From assembly GCA_963805795.1 (NCBI GenBank), contig CAWDVG010000001.1, positions 62,001 through 126,000 on the forward strand: 64,000 nt of DNA, given 5' to 3'. Shown here piece after piece: positions 17,490-25,567 of the stretch. The notes under the pieces were generated by a model. The model was not told where the DNA came from, did no database searches, and was given only the letters and a program-made list of their open reading frames with translations. A program made the position numbers and the translations under genes. How positions within the stretch are numbered: the first letter of the stretch is position 1; every line of letters begins with the position of its first letter. The stretch is from CAWARU01 sp963805795 (lineage in GTDB: Bacteria; Pseudomonadota; Gammaproteobacteria; UBA6186; Azoamicaceae).

Positions 17490-17522
17490 GTTAGCATTTT
17501 GTGTTATTGTTAACATGCTAAC
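17490..17522 (+). promoter_or_regulatory. Inverted repeat upstream of the 17564 gene
   Basis: Perfect 8-bp arms GTTAGCAT (17490-17497) and ATGCTAAC (17515-17522) lie about 40 bp upstream of the next start. A TTGATT hexamer just before it could be a -35 element, which would place the repeat over the promoter as an operator. A hairpin role cannot be excluded. Confidence 0.4.
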
Positions 17523-17563
17523 TAAATATTGTACATAAAATTAATTAAGGTTGGAGAGACATC

Positions 17564-17944
17564 ATGGCTAAATTAGCAAGCGAAATACAACTTCAAGCCA
17601 AAGAGGCTGCAGATGCTGTAGCGACCGAGATCGATGTGATTATGGCAGGGCCCAGACCTCCTATATTATATAGGCAAAATACGATGTATAGCCCACAAAG
17701 CAAATATGAAAAGGATGTTTCGGAGAATAATTGCAAAGAGGACGAGGATTTTTGTCAAATGGTCGAAAACGGTGCGAGATCGCTTAGATACTTGGCGATT
17801 CATCACTATTATTTGCTCGCTCAAAATAGAAAGATAGAGACAGCAGATAAAGAAAGTGCATTACGTAAGGATATTGCCACGAATTCTGTAATAGATTCTA
17901 ATGCATTAAAGATGAAGGTAAATGCTCCTTTTACGTCATCTTAA
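17564..17944 (+). CDS. Small hydrophilic protein of unknown function
   Basis: A 126-residue soluble protein beginning MAKLASEIQLQAKEAADAVATEID. A ribosome-binding site (GGTTGGAGAGAC) lies just before the ATG. No signal peptide, membrane helix or known domain is seen. It stands alone between decayed genes and the convergent glycosyltransferase. No function can be assigned. Confidence 0.55.
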   Translation: MAKLASEIQLQAKEAADAVATEIDVIMAGPRPPILYRQNTMYSPQSKYEKDVSENNCKEDEDFCQMVENGARSLRYLAIHHYYLLAQNRKIETADKESALRKDIATNSVIDSNALKMKVNAPFTSS

Positions 17945-18005
17945 ATAAAAAAAATCGATGTACCTGCACATAAAATTCATAATCGTTCACGCATTCGCGG
18001 ACATG

Positions 18006-18902
18006 TTAAGCAGGCTTATTCATAATTTGTTTGAGTAAGTCTGCAATTAAACCAAAACAAACCACCAATAAGGCCACCAATAACCCACCTATACCTAGAT
18101 AAAAGCCACTATTTAAATCAAAAACAGCAGACATAAAAAAGCCTATCATGGCGAAACAAATACATAATCCAGAAAAAAGAATAAAAATTTTAATGGGATT
18201 ATAATAATTAATCGCTTGCAAAATATATTGCAAGGTCCTTAATGAATCTCGAAATAGTTTTACTTTAGATTTACCTTCACGTTTTTCATAGGGGATTGCT
18301 AGATATTTTACAAAGCGGCCTGTCATCATATAGGCCAAGGTGAGTGAGGTTGTAAAGCTAAAGGTATCGCAAAGATGTTTTAGGTAGGAAGTAATAGTGG
18401 ATTTTGAAAAAATACGCAGTCCCGAATTAACATCCGGTACTTTTCGACCGGCTGTAAATTCCACTAGAAATTTCAAAATGGAGCGCAGCGGGGATTTTAT
18501 AATAGATTCTCTATAATGTTGACCTGTTCTTGCGCCCACAACCATATCAAAGCCTTTGTGATATTCTTTTAATAAGTTGGGAATTTCATGCAAGGGATAA
18601 GTTCTATCAGCATCAGTAATGATGATGGTATCGAAACGGGCGTTCAGAATACCATCTTTTAAAGATCGGCCATATCCAATGTTATGAGGATGGGTAATGA
18701 CTCTCACATCATCGTAGTTCCCAGTATTACAGCTTTGAGCTTTTTCTGAAGTCAAATCAGTAGATCCATCATTCACAATAATGATTTCATATTCCGTTAT
18801 TTTTTCCATGGTCTTCATATCCGTTAATACCTTTCGGATTTCTTGAATGGTATCGATGATGGCGTTTTCTTCATTGTAGGCTGGGATCACAAGAGAGATC
18901 AT
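18006..18902 (-). CDS. Polyprenyl-phosphate glycosyltransferase (GtrB/DPM1-like)
   Basis: A 298-residue GT2 enzyme: MISLVIPAYNEENAI, EIIIVNDGSTDLT, and a DAD metal motif in IITDADRTYPLHEI. The C-terminus has two membrane helices (IFILFSGLCICFAMIGFF and a second near the end), as in GtrB and ArnC. Such enzymes move a sugar from a nucleotide donor to undecaprenyl phosphate on the cytoplasmic side. The product could feed the GT-C-like enzymes at the start of the window, an attractive but inferred link. It follows the second AsnB gene by 52 bp on the same strand. Confidence 0.87.
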   Translation of the reverse strand: MISLVIPAYNEENAIIDTIQEIRKVLTDMKTMEKITEYEIIIVNDGSTDLTSEKAQSCNTGNYDDVRVITHPHNIGYGRSLKDGILNARFDTIIITDADRTYPLHEIPNLLKEYHKGFDMVVGARTGQHYRESIIKSPLRSILKFLVEFTAGRKVPDVNSGLRIFSKSTITSYLKHLCDTFSFTTSLTLAYMMTGRFVKYLAIPYEKREGKSKVKLFRDSLRTLQYILQAINYYNPIKIFILFSGLCICFAMIGFFMSAVFDLNSGFYLGIGGLLVALLVVCFGLIADLLKQIMNKPA

Positions 18903-18954
18903 ATATTTTCCTTTTTCGTTAGTGTAAACGTTTGTGTACGGTTTTAAACATAAG

Positions 18955-20961
18955 CTAATAACCTAAACGATTGCTCGTTAATGATTGAAATTGGTTGAAC
19001 CATAAACCAAAGCAAGTTAAGCCGAAGAGCTTTAAGCCATGATCCTTTTGCCCATGCAAATGCTCACGCCATAAATTTTCAATTTCTTTTTTCACAAACC
19101 AGGGTTCTAATCGGCTGTCTAGAGTAACATCACGGGCGAGTGTTTGTAAATCCTTCATAAACCAGGTAGAGATAGGGGCATTAAAACCTTTTTTAGCCCT
19201 ATATAAAGTTGAATGGGGTAATTTTCCTTTTTGGCTTACTTTTAAGATATGTTTTTTCTCGAACCCTTTCATTTTCCACTGAACCGGCAAACCGGCTGCA
19301 AACTCTACTATGCGATGATCAAGCAAAGGTGCACGCGTTTCTAAGGAATGAGCCATGCTGAATCTATCCACCTTAACCAATATATCATCCACTAACCAGG
19401 TTTTGATATCCACATAGGAAGCTTGATCTAAGGGATGACAACCCGCGACTTCATTATAAAATTGATTAAACTGCTGAAAAGGATCTTCTGAAAACAAAGC
19501 TGCATGTAAGTCTTTCTGAACCAAGGTTCGTTTTTCCGCTTCTGTAAAAATACTACGCCAAAAATAATGTGCTCGTCTAAAGTCAAAATGACAGCCTTGC
19601 AGAAACTTTTTAATTTTATAATCAATGCTGATTTTTTGATGGCTGACGGGCAACAAACCGCCCGCAATATGTGAAGCAGCATTTAATAGCCCTTTGGGGA
19701 AATAACGCAGCCAACGATGTATTTTATCCGCTGCATAGGTTTCATATCCACCAAATAGTTCGTCTCCTCCGTCTCCAGATAAACACACCTTTACTTTTTC
19801 TTTGGAAAATTTTGCCAAAAAGTAAGTAGGGATCAAAGAGGTATCGGCAAATGGTTCATCAGATTGTTGAATAATTTTGGGGAATATCTCCATTAAACTG
19901 CCATCTACTAACTGGGTATGATGATCGACGCCTAAATGATTGGCTACCCTGCGGCTCTCTTCGAGTTCATTATAGGATTTTTCTTGAAATCCGATACTAA
20001 AAGTTTTAGTCAAGGCTGCATTGCTTGTGCGAGTCATGGCCGAAACAATGGTAGAGGAATCAATACCACCGCTTAAAAATGCACCTAAAGGAACGTCGCT
20101 AATCATTTGCTGTTTGACACTGTCTTGAATTAAGTAATTGAGCTCTTCAACTGCCAGTTCTTTCTGCATGCTTTGCTTATGTTCAGTTTGTAGATGTTTC
20201 TTTTGTAGATGTCTTTTTTGCAGGAAAAATTGGCTTAAATCCCAATATTTTTTTATGATTAACGGTTTGCCTGCTTCTATCCATAAATAATGTGCTGGGG
20301 CTAATTTTTTCACATGGTCAATCATGCAGGAATCGGTGAGAATATAGTTGAGTGATAGCATTTCATTTAATGCTTTTGTATTGACCTTAAAAGCGATGTC
20401 GGGATGGAGCATAAGCGCTTTTAATTCGGAAGCAAAGATAATATTTGTAGTTGAATCTGTATTAGAAACTGTATGAGGATATATGTTAGAATAAGATCCG
20501 GCTTTCCCTGTTGTTGTGTAATATAACGGTTTTTCACCTAGACGATCTCTTGCAATAAATAATGTTTTAAGATGGTTATCCCAAAGTGCAAATACAAACA
20601 TGCCAATAAAATGTTGTAAACAATCTACGCCCCATCGCTTGTAAGCTTCTAAAATAACTTCGGTATCGCTGCGAGTAGAAAAACTATGTCCTGCTGCCTT
20701 TAGGTTTTCTCTTATTGTTTGATAATTATAAATTTCGCCGTTATAACTTATCCAATATCGCCCGCTTTGATCTTGCATCGGTTGATTGGAGGCCAGAGAA
20801 GTATCAATGATAGAGAGTCTGGCATGGCCTAATGTAATGGGGCCTATAGTTTTGATACCCAAAGCATCAGGACCCCGGTGGTTTAATGCCTGGGTCATGC
20901 GTTTTACAAGTTCCGCGGGTTCATTGGACTCCCATTTTAAACTACCAGCAATGCCACACAT
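18955..20961 (-). CDS. asnB: Asparagine synthase-type glutamine amidotransferase, copy 2
   Basis: A 668-residue protein with MCGIAGS (Cys2 nucleophile), HRGPDALG, SYNGEIYN and the synthetase ATP loop AFLSGGIDSST. It differs from copy 1 in many positions, so it is not a recent duplicate. Two low-complexity insertions are visible: a Ser/Thr/Asn-rich one at about residues 153-173 and a HLQKKHLQTEHK repeat at about residues 247-267. Divergent to ugd with about 87 bp between the starts, where both promoters must lie. It probably amidates a sugar acid; UDP-glucuronate from the neighbouring ugd product is a candidate precursor (inference). Confidence 0.88.
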   Translation of the reverse strand: MCGIAGSLKWESNEPAELVKRMTQALNHRGPDALGIKTIGPITLGHARLSIIDTSLASNQPMQDQSGRYWISYNGEIYNYQTIRENLKAAGHSFSTRSDTEVILEAYKRWGVDCLQHFIGMFVFALWDNHLKTLFIARDRLGEKPLYYTTTGKAGSYSNIYPHTVSNTDSTTNIIFASELKALMLHPDIAFKVNTKALNEMLSLNYILTDSCMIDHVKKLAPAHYLWIEAGKPLIIKKYWDLSQFFLQKRHLQKKHLQTEHKQSMQKELAVEELNYLIQDSVKQQMISDVPLGAFLSGGIDSSTIVSAMTRTSNAALTKTFSIGFQEKSYNELEESRRVANHLGVDHHTQLVDGSLMEIFPKIIQQSDEPFADTSLIPTYFLAKFSKEKVKVCLSGDGGDELFGGYETYAADKIHRWLRYFPKGLLNAASHIAGGLLPVSHQKISIDYKIKKFLQGCHFDFRRAHYFWRSIFTEAEKRTLVQKDLHAALFSEDPFQQFNQFYNEVAGCHPLDQASYVDIKTWLVDDILVKVDRFSMAHSLETRAPLLDHRIVEFAAGLPVQWKMKGFEKKHILKVSQKGKLPHSTLYRAKKGFNAPISTWFMKDLQTLARDVTLDSRLEPWFVKKEIENLWREHLHGQKDHGLKLFGLTCFGLWFNQFQSLTSNRLGY

Positions 20962-21048
20962 AATAGAAATTTCTCACATATATTGCTCGAATAAATAACA
21001 GGAGTGTACAATACGACCTCTTAATAGACAAGCAGGTAATAAAGTTTT

Positions 21049-22482
21049 ATGACTAATGTTATGACTAAAAATGTAAATATCACCATGATAGGAACGGGTT
21101 ATGTAGGCCTTGTTTCTGGGGCTTGTTTTGCAGAACTCGGACATCAGGTAACTTGTGTAGATAATGACAAAAACAAAATTTCAAAACTAAAGAAAGCTGA
21201 AATTCCGATTTATGAGGCTAATTTAAAAGAATTGGTTGATCGTCATTTGTCTAGTAAACAACTTTCCTTTAGTACTGAATTAAAAGCGGCAGTTGAAACT
21301 GCAGAGGTTATATTTGTTGCGGTTGGTACGCCTGCTTGCCCAGTAACGGGGCAAGCCGATTTACAATATGTTGAAGGTTTGGCGAGAGAATTAGCACCGT
21401 TATTAACTACAAGTATGAATGCAAATACTTACAAAGTCATTGTGTTAAAATCAACAGTTCCCATTGGAACAGGACATCGTTTCAAAAAAATCATTCAAGC
21501 CTTAAATCCGGATGCAAAATTTGATATGGTGTCGAATCCGGAGTTTTTGAGAGAAGGATCAGCTGTTGCAGATTTTATGAATCCTGACCGTATTGTGATT
21601 GGATCTGAGAGCGATCGATCACGCAATTTGATGAATGCTATTTATGATTGTTTTTTGCAGCAACAGATTCCTATTTTGCATACGGATATTGAAAGTTCTG
21701 AATTAATCAAATATGCAGCGAATTGCTTTTTGGCAACTAAAATCGCTTTTGTGAATGAAGTTGCGGATCTATGTGAAAAAACAGGCGCAAATATTGAAAG
21801 CGTTACCGAGGGGTTGGGCTTAGATAAAAGAATTGGTCCTGGCTATTTACAACCCGGCCCAGGTTTTGGAGGTTCCTGTTTTCCAAAAGATACTTTAGCG
21901 TTGATTCAAGTAGCAGATGCCTTAGATTCTCCGCTTAGTGTGGTAGAAGCGGTAGTGCAATCTAATGAGAGTAGAAAGAAAAAAATGATTCAAAAGATTG
22001 TGCATATTTGTGGTGGGGTGACATTAAAGCGTTTAGCTATATTAGGTGTTGCTTTTAAGGCGAACACCGATGATATACGAGAAAGTTCTGCTATGGTAAT
22101 TATTCAAGGGCTTCAAGAGTTGGGGGCAAAATTAACTGTTTATGATCCCGCAGCAATGGGGAAGGCAACCCTTGAATTGTCCGGTGTTGAGTGGGCAAGT
22201 AGTGTTCAAGAAGCAATAAAAGAGGCCGAAGCAGTTGTTATTATTACTGAATGGTCAGAATTTAAAAACATTAAATTTAATAGCTTAAATAATGATAAGG
22301 GTAAAGGTTATAATAAAGGTAATAATGATTTAACGAATAACTTAAAAAAGAAACCTGTGATTATTGATTTACGTAATCTTTATGATTTGGAAGAAATGCA
22401 GGCGCAAGGGGTTACTTATCATTCTATAGGTAGACCTGCAGTGAAGAGTTTGGTTCAGGTTCCAATGACGATAGAGGATTAA
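21049..22482 (+). CDS. ugd: UDP-glucose 6-dehydrogenase
   Basis: Oxidises UDP-glucose to UDP-glucuronate with two NAD+. The Rossmann start is MIGTGYVGLVSGACFAELGH; the catalytic cysteine is in FGGSCFPKDTLAL at about residue 277; the C-terminal domain has GVAFKANTDDIRESSA. Length is 477 residues, longer than usual (about 450) because of an Asn/Gly/Lys-rich insertion (NNDKGKGYNKGNN) at about residues 408-425. It is monocistronic and divergent from asnB copy 2. It supplies a uronic acid for the surface glycan. Confidence 0.95.
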   Translation: MTNVMTKNVNITMIGTGYVGLVSGACFAELGHQVTCVDNDKNKISKLKKAEIPIYEANLKELVDRHLSSKQLSFSTELKAAVETAEVIFVAVGTPACPVTGQADLQYVEGLARELAPLLTTSMNANTYKVIVLKSTVPIGTGHRFKKIIQALNPDAKFDMVSNPEFLREGSAVADFMNPDRIVIGSESDRSRNLMNAIYDCFLQQQIPILHTDIESSELIKYAANCFLATKIAFVNEVADLCEKTGANIESVTEGLGLDKRIGPGYLQPGPGFGGSCFPKDTLALIQVADALDSPLSVVEAVVQSNESRKKKMIQKIVHICGGVTLKRLAILGVAFKANTDDIRESSAMVIIQGLQELGAKLTVYDPAAMGKATLELSGVEWASSVQEAIKEAEAVVIITEWSEFKNIKFNSLNNDKGKGYNKGNNDLTNNLKKKPVIIDLRNLYDLEEMQAQGVTYHSIGRPAVKSLVQVPMTIED

Positions 22483-22484
22483 TT

Positions 22485-22595
22485 TTATTGATCTTGTGGA
22501 GGGTAGAACCATGTAAAGCATTCTAAAATATCAAAATTTGCTTTATTGCGAAGTAGATATTTTATTGCCCAGTCAAAGCGCACCAGTTTAGTCAT
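22485..22595 (-). pseudogene. Rpn family nuclease/transposase, N-terminal remnant
   Basis: The 36-residue reading frame MTKLVRFDWAIKYLLRNKAN is the classic start of Rpn-type PD-(D/E)XK recombination-promoting nucleases. After FDILE the sequence loses the family pattern and stops. The same start, MSRLVRFDWAMKY, is fused to ManC at 7873. The remaining interval to 22829 shows no gene. Confidence 0.75.
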
Positions 22596-22829
22596 TAAAG
22601 AAACATCCTTCTCAATCTTAATGGGGGTCATTTGCGAAAATAACGTAAGTCCCAAATAGGATTTATTTAACAATGAAAAAACATGAATTCATTTAGTCAG
22701 TTTACCCTAAACTTTAGGAATATTGCAAGTACTAGGATACGAATTACCATAAAAAATAGAGCCATCGAGAGCAAGCTAAAATAGCATCTTGAATAGATAT
22801 CCCTTTCAGATTAAACTATCCCCTTCAAT

Positions 22830-22939
22830 GGCGACCCTTGGGGTCCGCTCGCGACGAATTATTGTGAACCCCGCTAGGCCCGGAAGGGAGCAACGGTAGC
22901 AGTGGATTTGGGCGCCGGGCTGTGGCTTCTGGGGTTGCC
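22830..22939 (+). ncRNA. ffs: 4.5S RNA of the signal recognition particle
   Basis: The central signature GGCCCGGAAGGGAGCAACGG matches the conserved SRP RNA tetraloop stem (GGAAG loop and AGCA side bulge). The ends GGCGACCC (22830 onward) and GGGGTTGCC (to 22939) pair to close a single long hairpin of about 110 nt, the short bacterial form. A T-rich run follows and can serve as terminator. It binds Ffh, whose gene lies at 33425-34804. Position directly in front of dnaX is a common gammaproteobacterial arrangement. Confidence 0.92.
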
Positions 22940-22963
22940 TCCTTTTTGTTTTTGGGAACATTG

Positions 22964-24763
22964 ATGTCTAGAAGTCAACTAGCTCTGGCGCGGCGTTATC
23001 GCCCCCGTGATTTTCAATCCGTGGTGGGGCAAGAGGCAACATTACGGGCGTTAATGTCTGCTCTAGATAACCAACGTTTACATCATGCCTACTTATTTAC
23101 CGGAACCCGTGGGGTTGGAAAAACAACTTTAGCTCGAATTTTTGCAAAAGCATTGAATTGTGAACAAGGAATATCTGCTAAACCTTGTGATGTTTGTAGT
23201 GCTTGCCAGGCCATTAATGCTGGGTCTTATGCTGATTTAATAGAAGTGGATGCTGCCTCTCGCACCAAAGTAGAGGATACGCGTGAATTATTAGAAAATG
23301 TCCAATATTTACCGACTCGTGGGCGTTTTAAAATATATTTAATTGATGAAGTACACATGTTGTCGGGTCATAGCTTTAATGCGCTTTTAAAAACTTTAGA
23401 AGAACCCCCAAGTCATGTGAAATTTTTATTAGCGACCACCGATCCACAAAAAATGCCGGTGACGGTTTTATCTCGTTGTTTGCAGTTTCATTTGCAGTGT
23501 CTTCCTTTCACGCAAATTGTGAATCATTTAGCCCATGTTTTGGAGAAAGAGGCGGTTAGCTTTGAACATGAAGCCTTGGGAGAATTATCTCGTGCAGCCG
23601 ATGGTAGCATGAGAGATGCCTTAAGTTTATTGGATCAGGCCCTAGCTTATGGACATGGGCGTATACTGGCTGCCGAAGTTAGGGTCTTACTTGGGTTAAC
23701 AGAAAAAGGGCGGCTCATTGCAGTGTTCGAAGCGATGCTGGCAAGGGATGCCAAAAAGGTCTTACAAGAAATTAATGCGATGCGTCAATCGGTGCCGAAT
23801 TTTGCTTCCGTTTTGACCGAATTATTAACCCTCATACATCAAATTGCCATTGCACAGCAAGTGCCAGAAGCGATTGATGACAGTGCCGGCGTTGATCCTA
23901 AAGTCATTCTAAACTTTGCTGAAAGCATCTCCCCTGAAGAAATTCAATTGTATTATCAGATTGGTTTACTAGGGCAACGGGATTTACCTTATGCACCTAC
24001 GCCACAAATGGGTTTTGAAATGATACTGCTCCGTATGTTAGCGTTTCAGCCGGTATTAATACAACCGGAATCGATAACAGAAAATACACAACAACTTGCA
24101 GCTATCCATTCGCTGCCAACGAAAACAGAATCATCGCGAACAGAACCTACGAAGCTGGAATCAGCGAAACTAGAGCCAGCAAAAAAAGAACCAATAAAAC
24201 CAGAGTCACCGAAAATTGAACTTTCGGAGTGGTCTGCTTTACTACCAGCCTTAAATTTGACCGGTATGACAAAAGAATTGGCGAGTCATTGTGCTGTAAC
24301 TGCATGGTCCGAGGATCATATTCATTTTGTATTACAAGAAACTCAGAAACCACTCTTAAGTAAAAGCAATGAAGAACGTTTGCAAAAAGGCATTAGTCAA
24401 TATTTTCAAAAGCCTATCACCATTAAAATCAGCATAGAATCGACATCGGCATTATCGACATCAACATTAAAAAATAAAGATAAAGATAAAGATAAAGATA
24501 ATGTGCGAGGTACGCCGACCCCTGTGCAGGAAACCCCTGCGCAGCAATATCAAAATGTCCAAGCACGGGCTACAGACCATGCAAAGCAGTTAATCGAATC
24601 CGACCCTAATGTAGAACAAATGCTGCAGCGTTTTAATGCTAAAATTGAACATATTTCTGTCAATCATCTTACACAGAAGAATCCTGTAGAAATGGATTCT
24701 CCACAAAAGAATTATGTTGCACAGAAGACGGTAGTGAACGACAGGCCGTGGGAAGATGAGTAA
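22964..24763 (+). CDS. dnaX: DNA polymerase III subunit gamma/tau
   Basis: The clamp-loader ATPase. The real start is ATG 22964 (MSRSQLALARRYRPRDF); upstream in-frame codons run into the 4.5S RNA. Walker A is GTRGVGKTTLARIFAKAL, the four zinc-binding cysteines lie in the region CEQGISAKPCDVCSACQ, and Walker B is LIDEVHMLS. Length is 599 residues, so tau-like. The linker holds low-complexity segments: a Glu/Pro/Lys repeat at about residues 388-422 and KDKDKDKD at about 507-512. I see no clear slippery sequence for a gamma product. The usual downstream ybaB is absent. Confidence 0.95.
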   Translation: MSRSQLALARRYRPRDFQSVVGQEATLRALMSALDNQRLHHAYLFTGTRGVGKTTLARIFAKALNCEQGISAKPCDVCSACQAINAGSYADLIEVDAASRTKVEDTRELLENVQYLPTRGRFKIYLIDEVHMLSGHSFNALLKTLEEPPSHVKFLLATTDPQKMPVTVLSRCLQFHLQCLPFTQIVNHLAHVLEKEAVSFEHEALGELSRAADGSMRDALSLLDQALAYGHGRILAAEVRVLLGLTEKGRLIAVFEAMLARDAKKVLQEINAMRQSVPNFASVLTELLTLIHQIAIAQQVPEAIDDSAGVDPKVILNFAESISPEEIQLYYQIGLLGQRDLPYAPTPQMGFEMILLRMLAFQPVLIQPESITENTQQLAAIHSLPTKTESSRTEPTKLESAKLEPAKKEPIKPESPKIELSEWSALLPALNLTGMTKELASHCAVTAWSEDHIHFVLQETQKPLLSKSNEERLQKGISQYFQKPITIKISIESTSALSTSTLKNKDKDKDKDNVRGTPTPVQETPAQQYQNVQARATDHAKQLIESDPNVEQMLQRFNAKIEHISVNHLTQKNPVEMDSPQKNYVAQKTVVNDRPWEDE

Positions 24764-24829
24764 TGAGTTTGGCAACTAAAAAATTGCTGAGCATTGATGA
24801 GAACTGATGACTAAAGATTGGGATCAAGC

Positions 24830-25425
24830 ATGAGTTTTAGCCCCTTAATACAAAATTTAATGATGGCATTTCGTTGTTTACCGGGAGTGGGTCCACGTTC
24901 GGCACAGCGGATGGCCCTTCATTTATTAGAGCGAGATCGGGACGGGGCAGACAATTAGCCATGGCCATTCAGGAAGCAACAGCTAAGGTAAGGCACTGTT
25001 CCCTATGCCGAATTTTATGTGAAGCCCTTACCTGTCGCTATTGCGAAAATGAAATGCGAGATCGATCTTTAATGTGTGTCGTAGAAACCCCTGCGGATGT
25101 ATTGGCAATCGAGCAAACCGCTGGCTATAAAGGCATTTATTTTGTACTAATGGGGCATTTATCGCCGATTGATGGCATTGGTCCTGAAGAGATTGGGGTA
25201 GAATTATTTCGCAGCCGCTTAGATCAAGGGGATATAAAGGAAGTGATTTTGGCCACTAATCCGACCGTGGAAGGTGAAGCCACGGCCCATTATTTAAGTG
25301 AAATAGTCAAAGAAAGGCGCATTAAGGCGACCCGCATTGCCCATGGCGTACCTTTAGGGGGCGAATTGGAGTACCTAGATGGCGGCACTTTAGCCAGAGC
25401 CATTTTTAATCGCGGGCCTTGTTAA
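24830..25425 (+). CDS. recR: Recombination mediator RecR, one frameshift
   Basis: Acts with RecF and RecO in loading RecA. It starts MSFSPLIQNLMMAFRCLPGVG, with the helix-hairpin-helix, continues through the C4 zinc finger (CSLCRILCEALTCRYC) and Toprim domain (VVETPADVLAIEQT), and ends at 25425, about 198 residues, the normal length. The frame breaks in the G run near 24943 (GACGGGGCAGAC): one more G restores DGGRQLAMAIQ. A missed base in a homopolymer is the simplest explanation. The gap to dnaX is 66 bp, with no ybaB. Confidence 0.9.
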
Positions 25426-25427
25426 TT

Positions 25428-25444
25428 ATGGGGTCAGACCCCAT
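25428..25444 (+). repeat. Perfect 17-bp palindrome ATGGGGTCAGACCCCAT
   Basis: It lies directly behind the recR stop. The 142-bp gap to htpG also contains a bulged hairpin at 25460-25491 (GGGTATCCTT with AAGGAT-TAC-ATACCC). Neither has a T tract. The half-site GACCCCAT resembles the TTGACCCCATT of the repeats at 14988 and 15992. Confidence 0.6.
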
Positions 25445-25567
25445 TTATCTGACTTGAGCGGGTATCCTTTACAAAGAAGGATTACATACCCTCATCATAG
25501 TTGCGTGTATATCTTAAAATGCAAGTTTTTTTAATTTTTAATTTTTTTGATTTGAGGAGAACTTAAA

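Noticed and set aside
22922..22963. Upstream start for dnaX
   Set aside because: It would translate the end of the 4.5S RNA, and the added residues have no counterpart in DnaX.
23730..23800. dnaX slippery site for a gamma-form protein
   Set aside because: Only a short A run (CCAAAAAGG) is seen, without a clear A-AAA-AAG heptamer and stem-loop.
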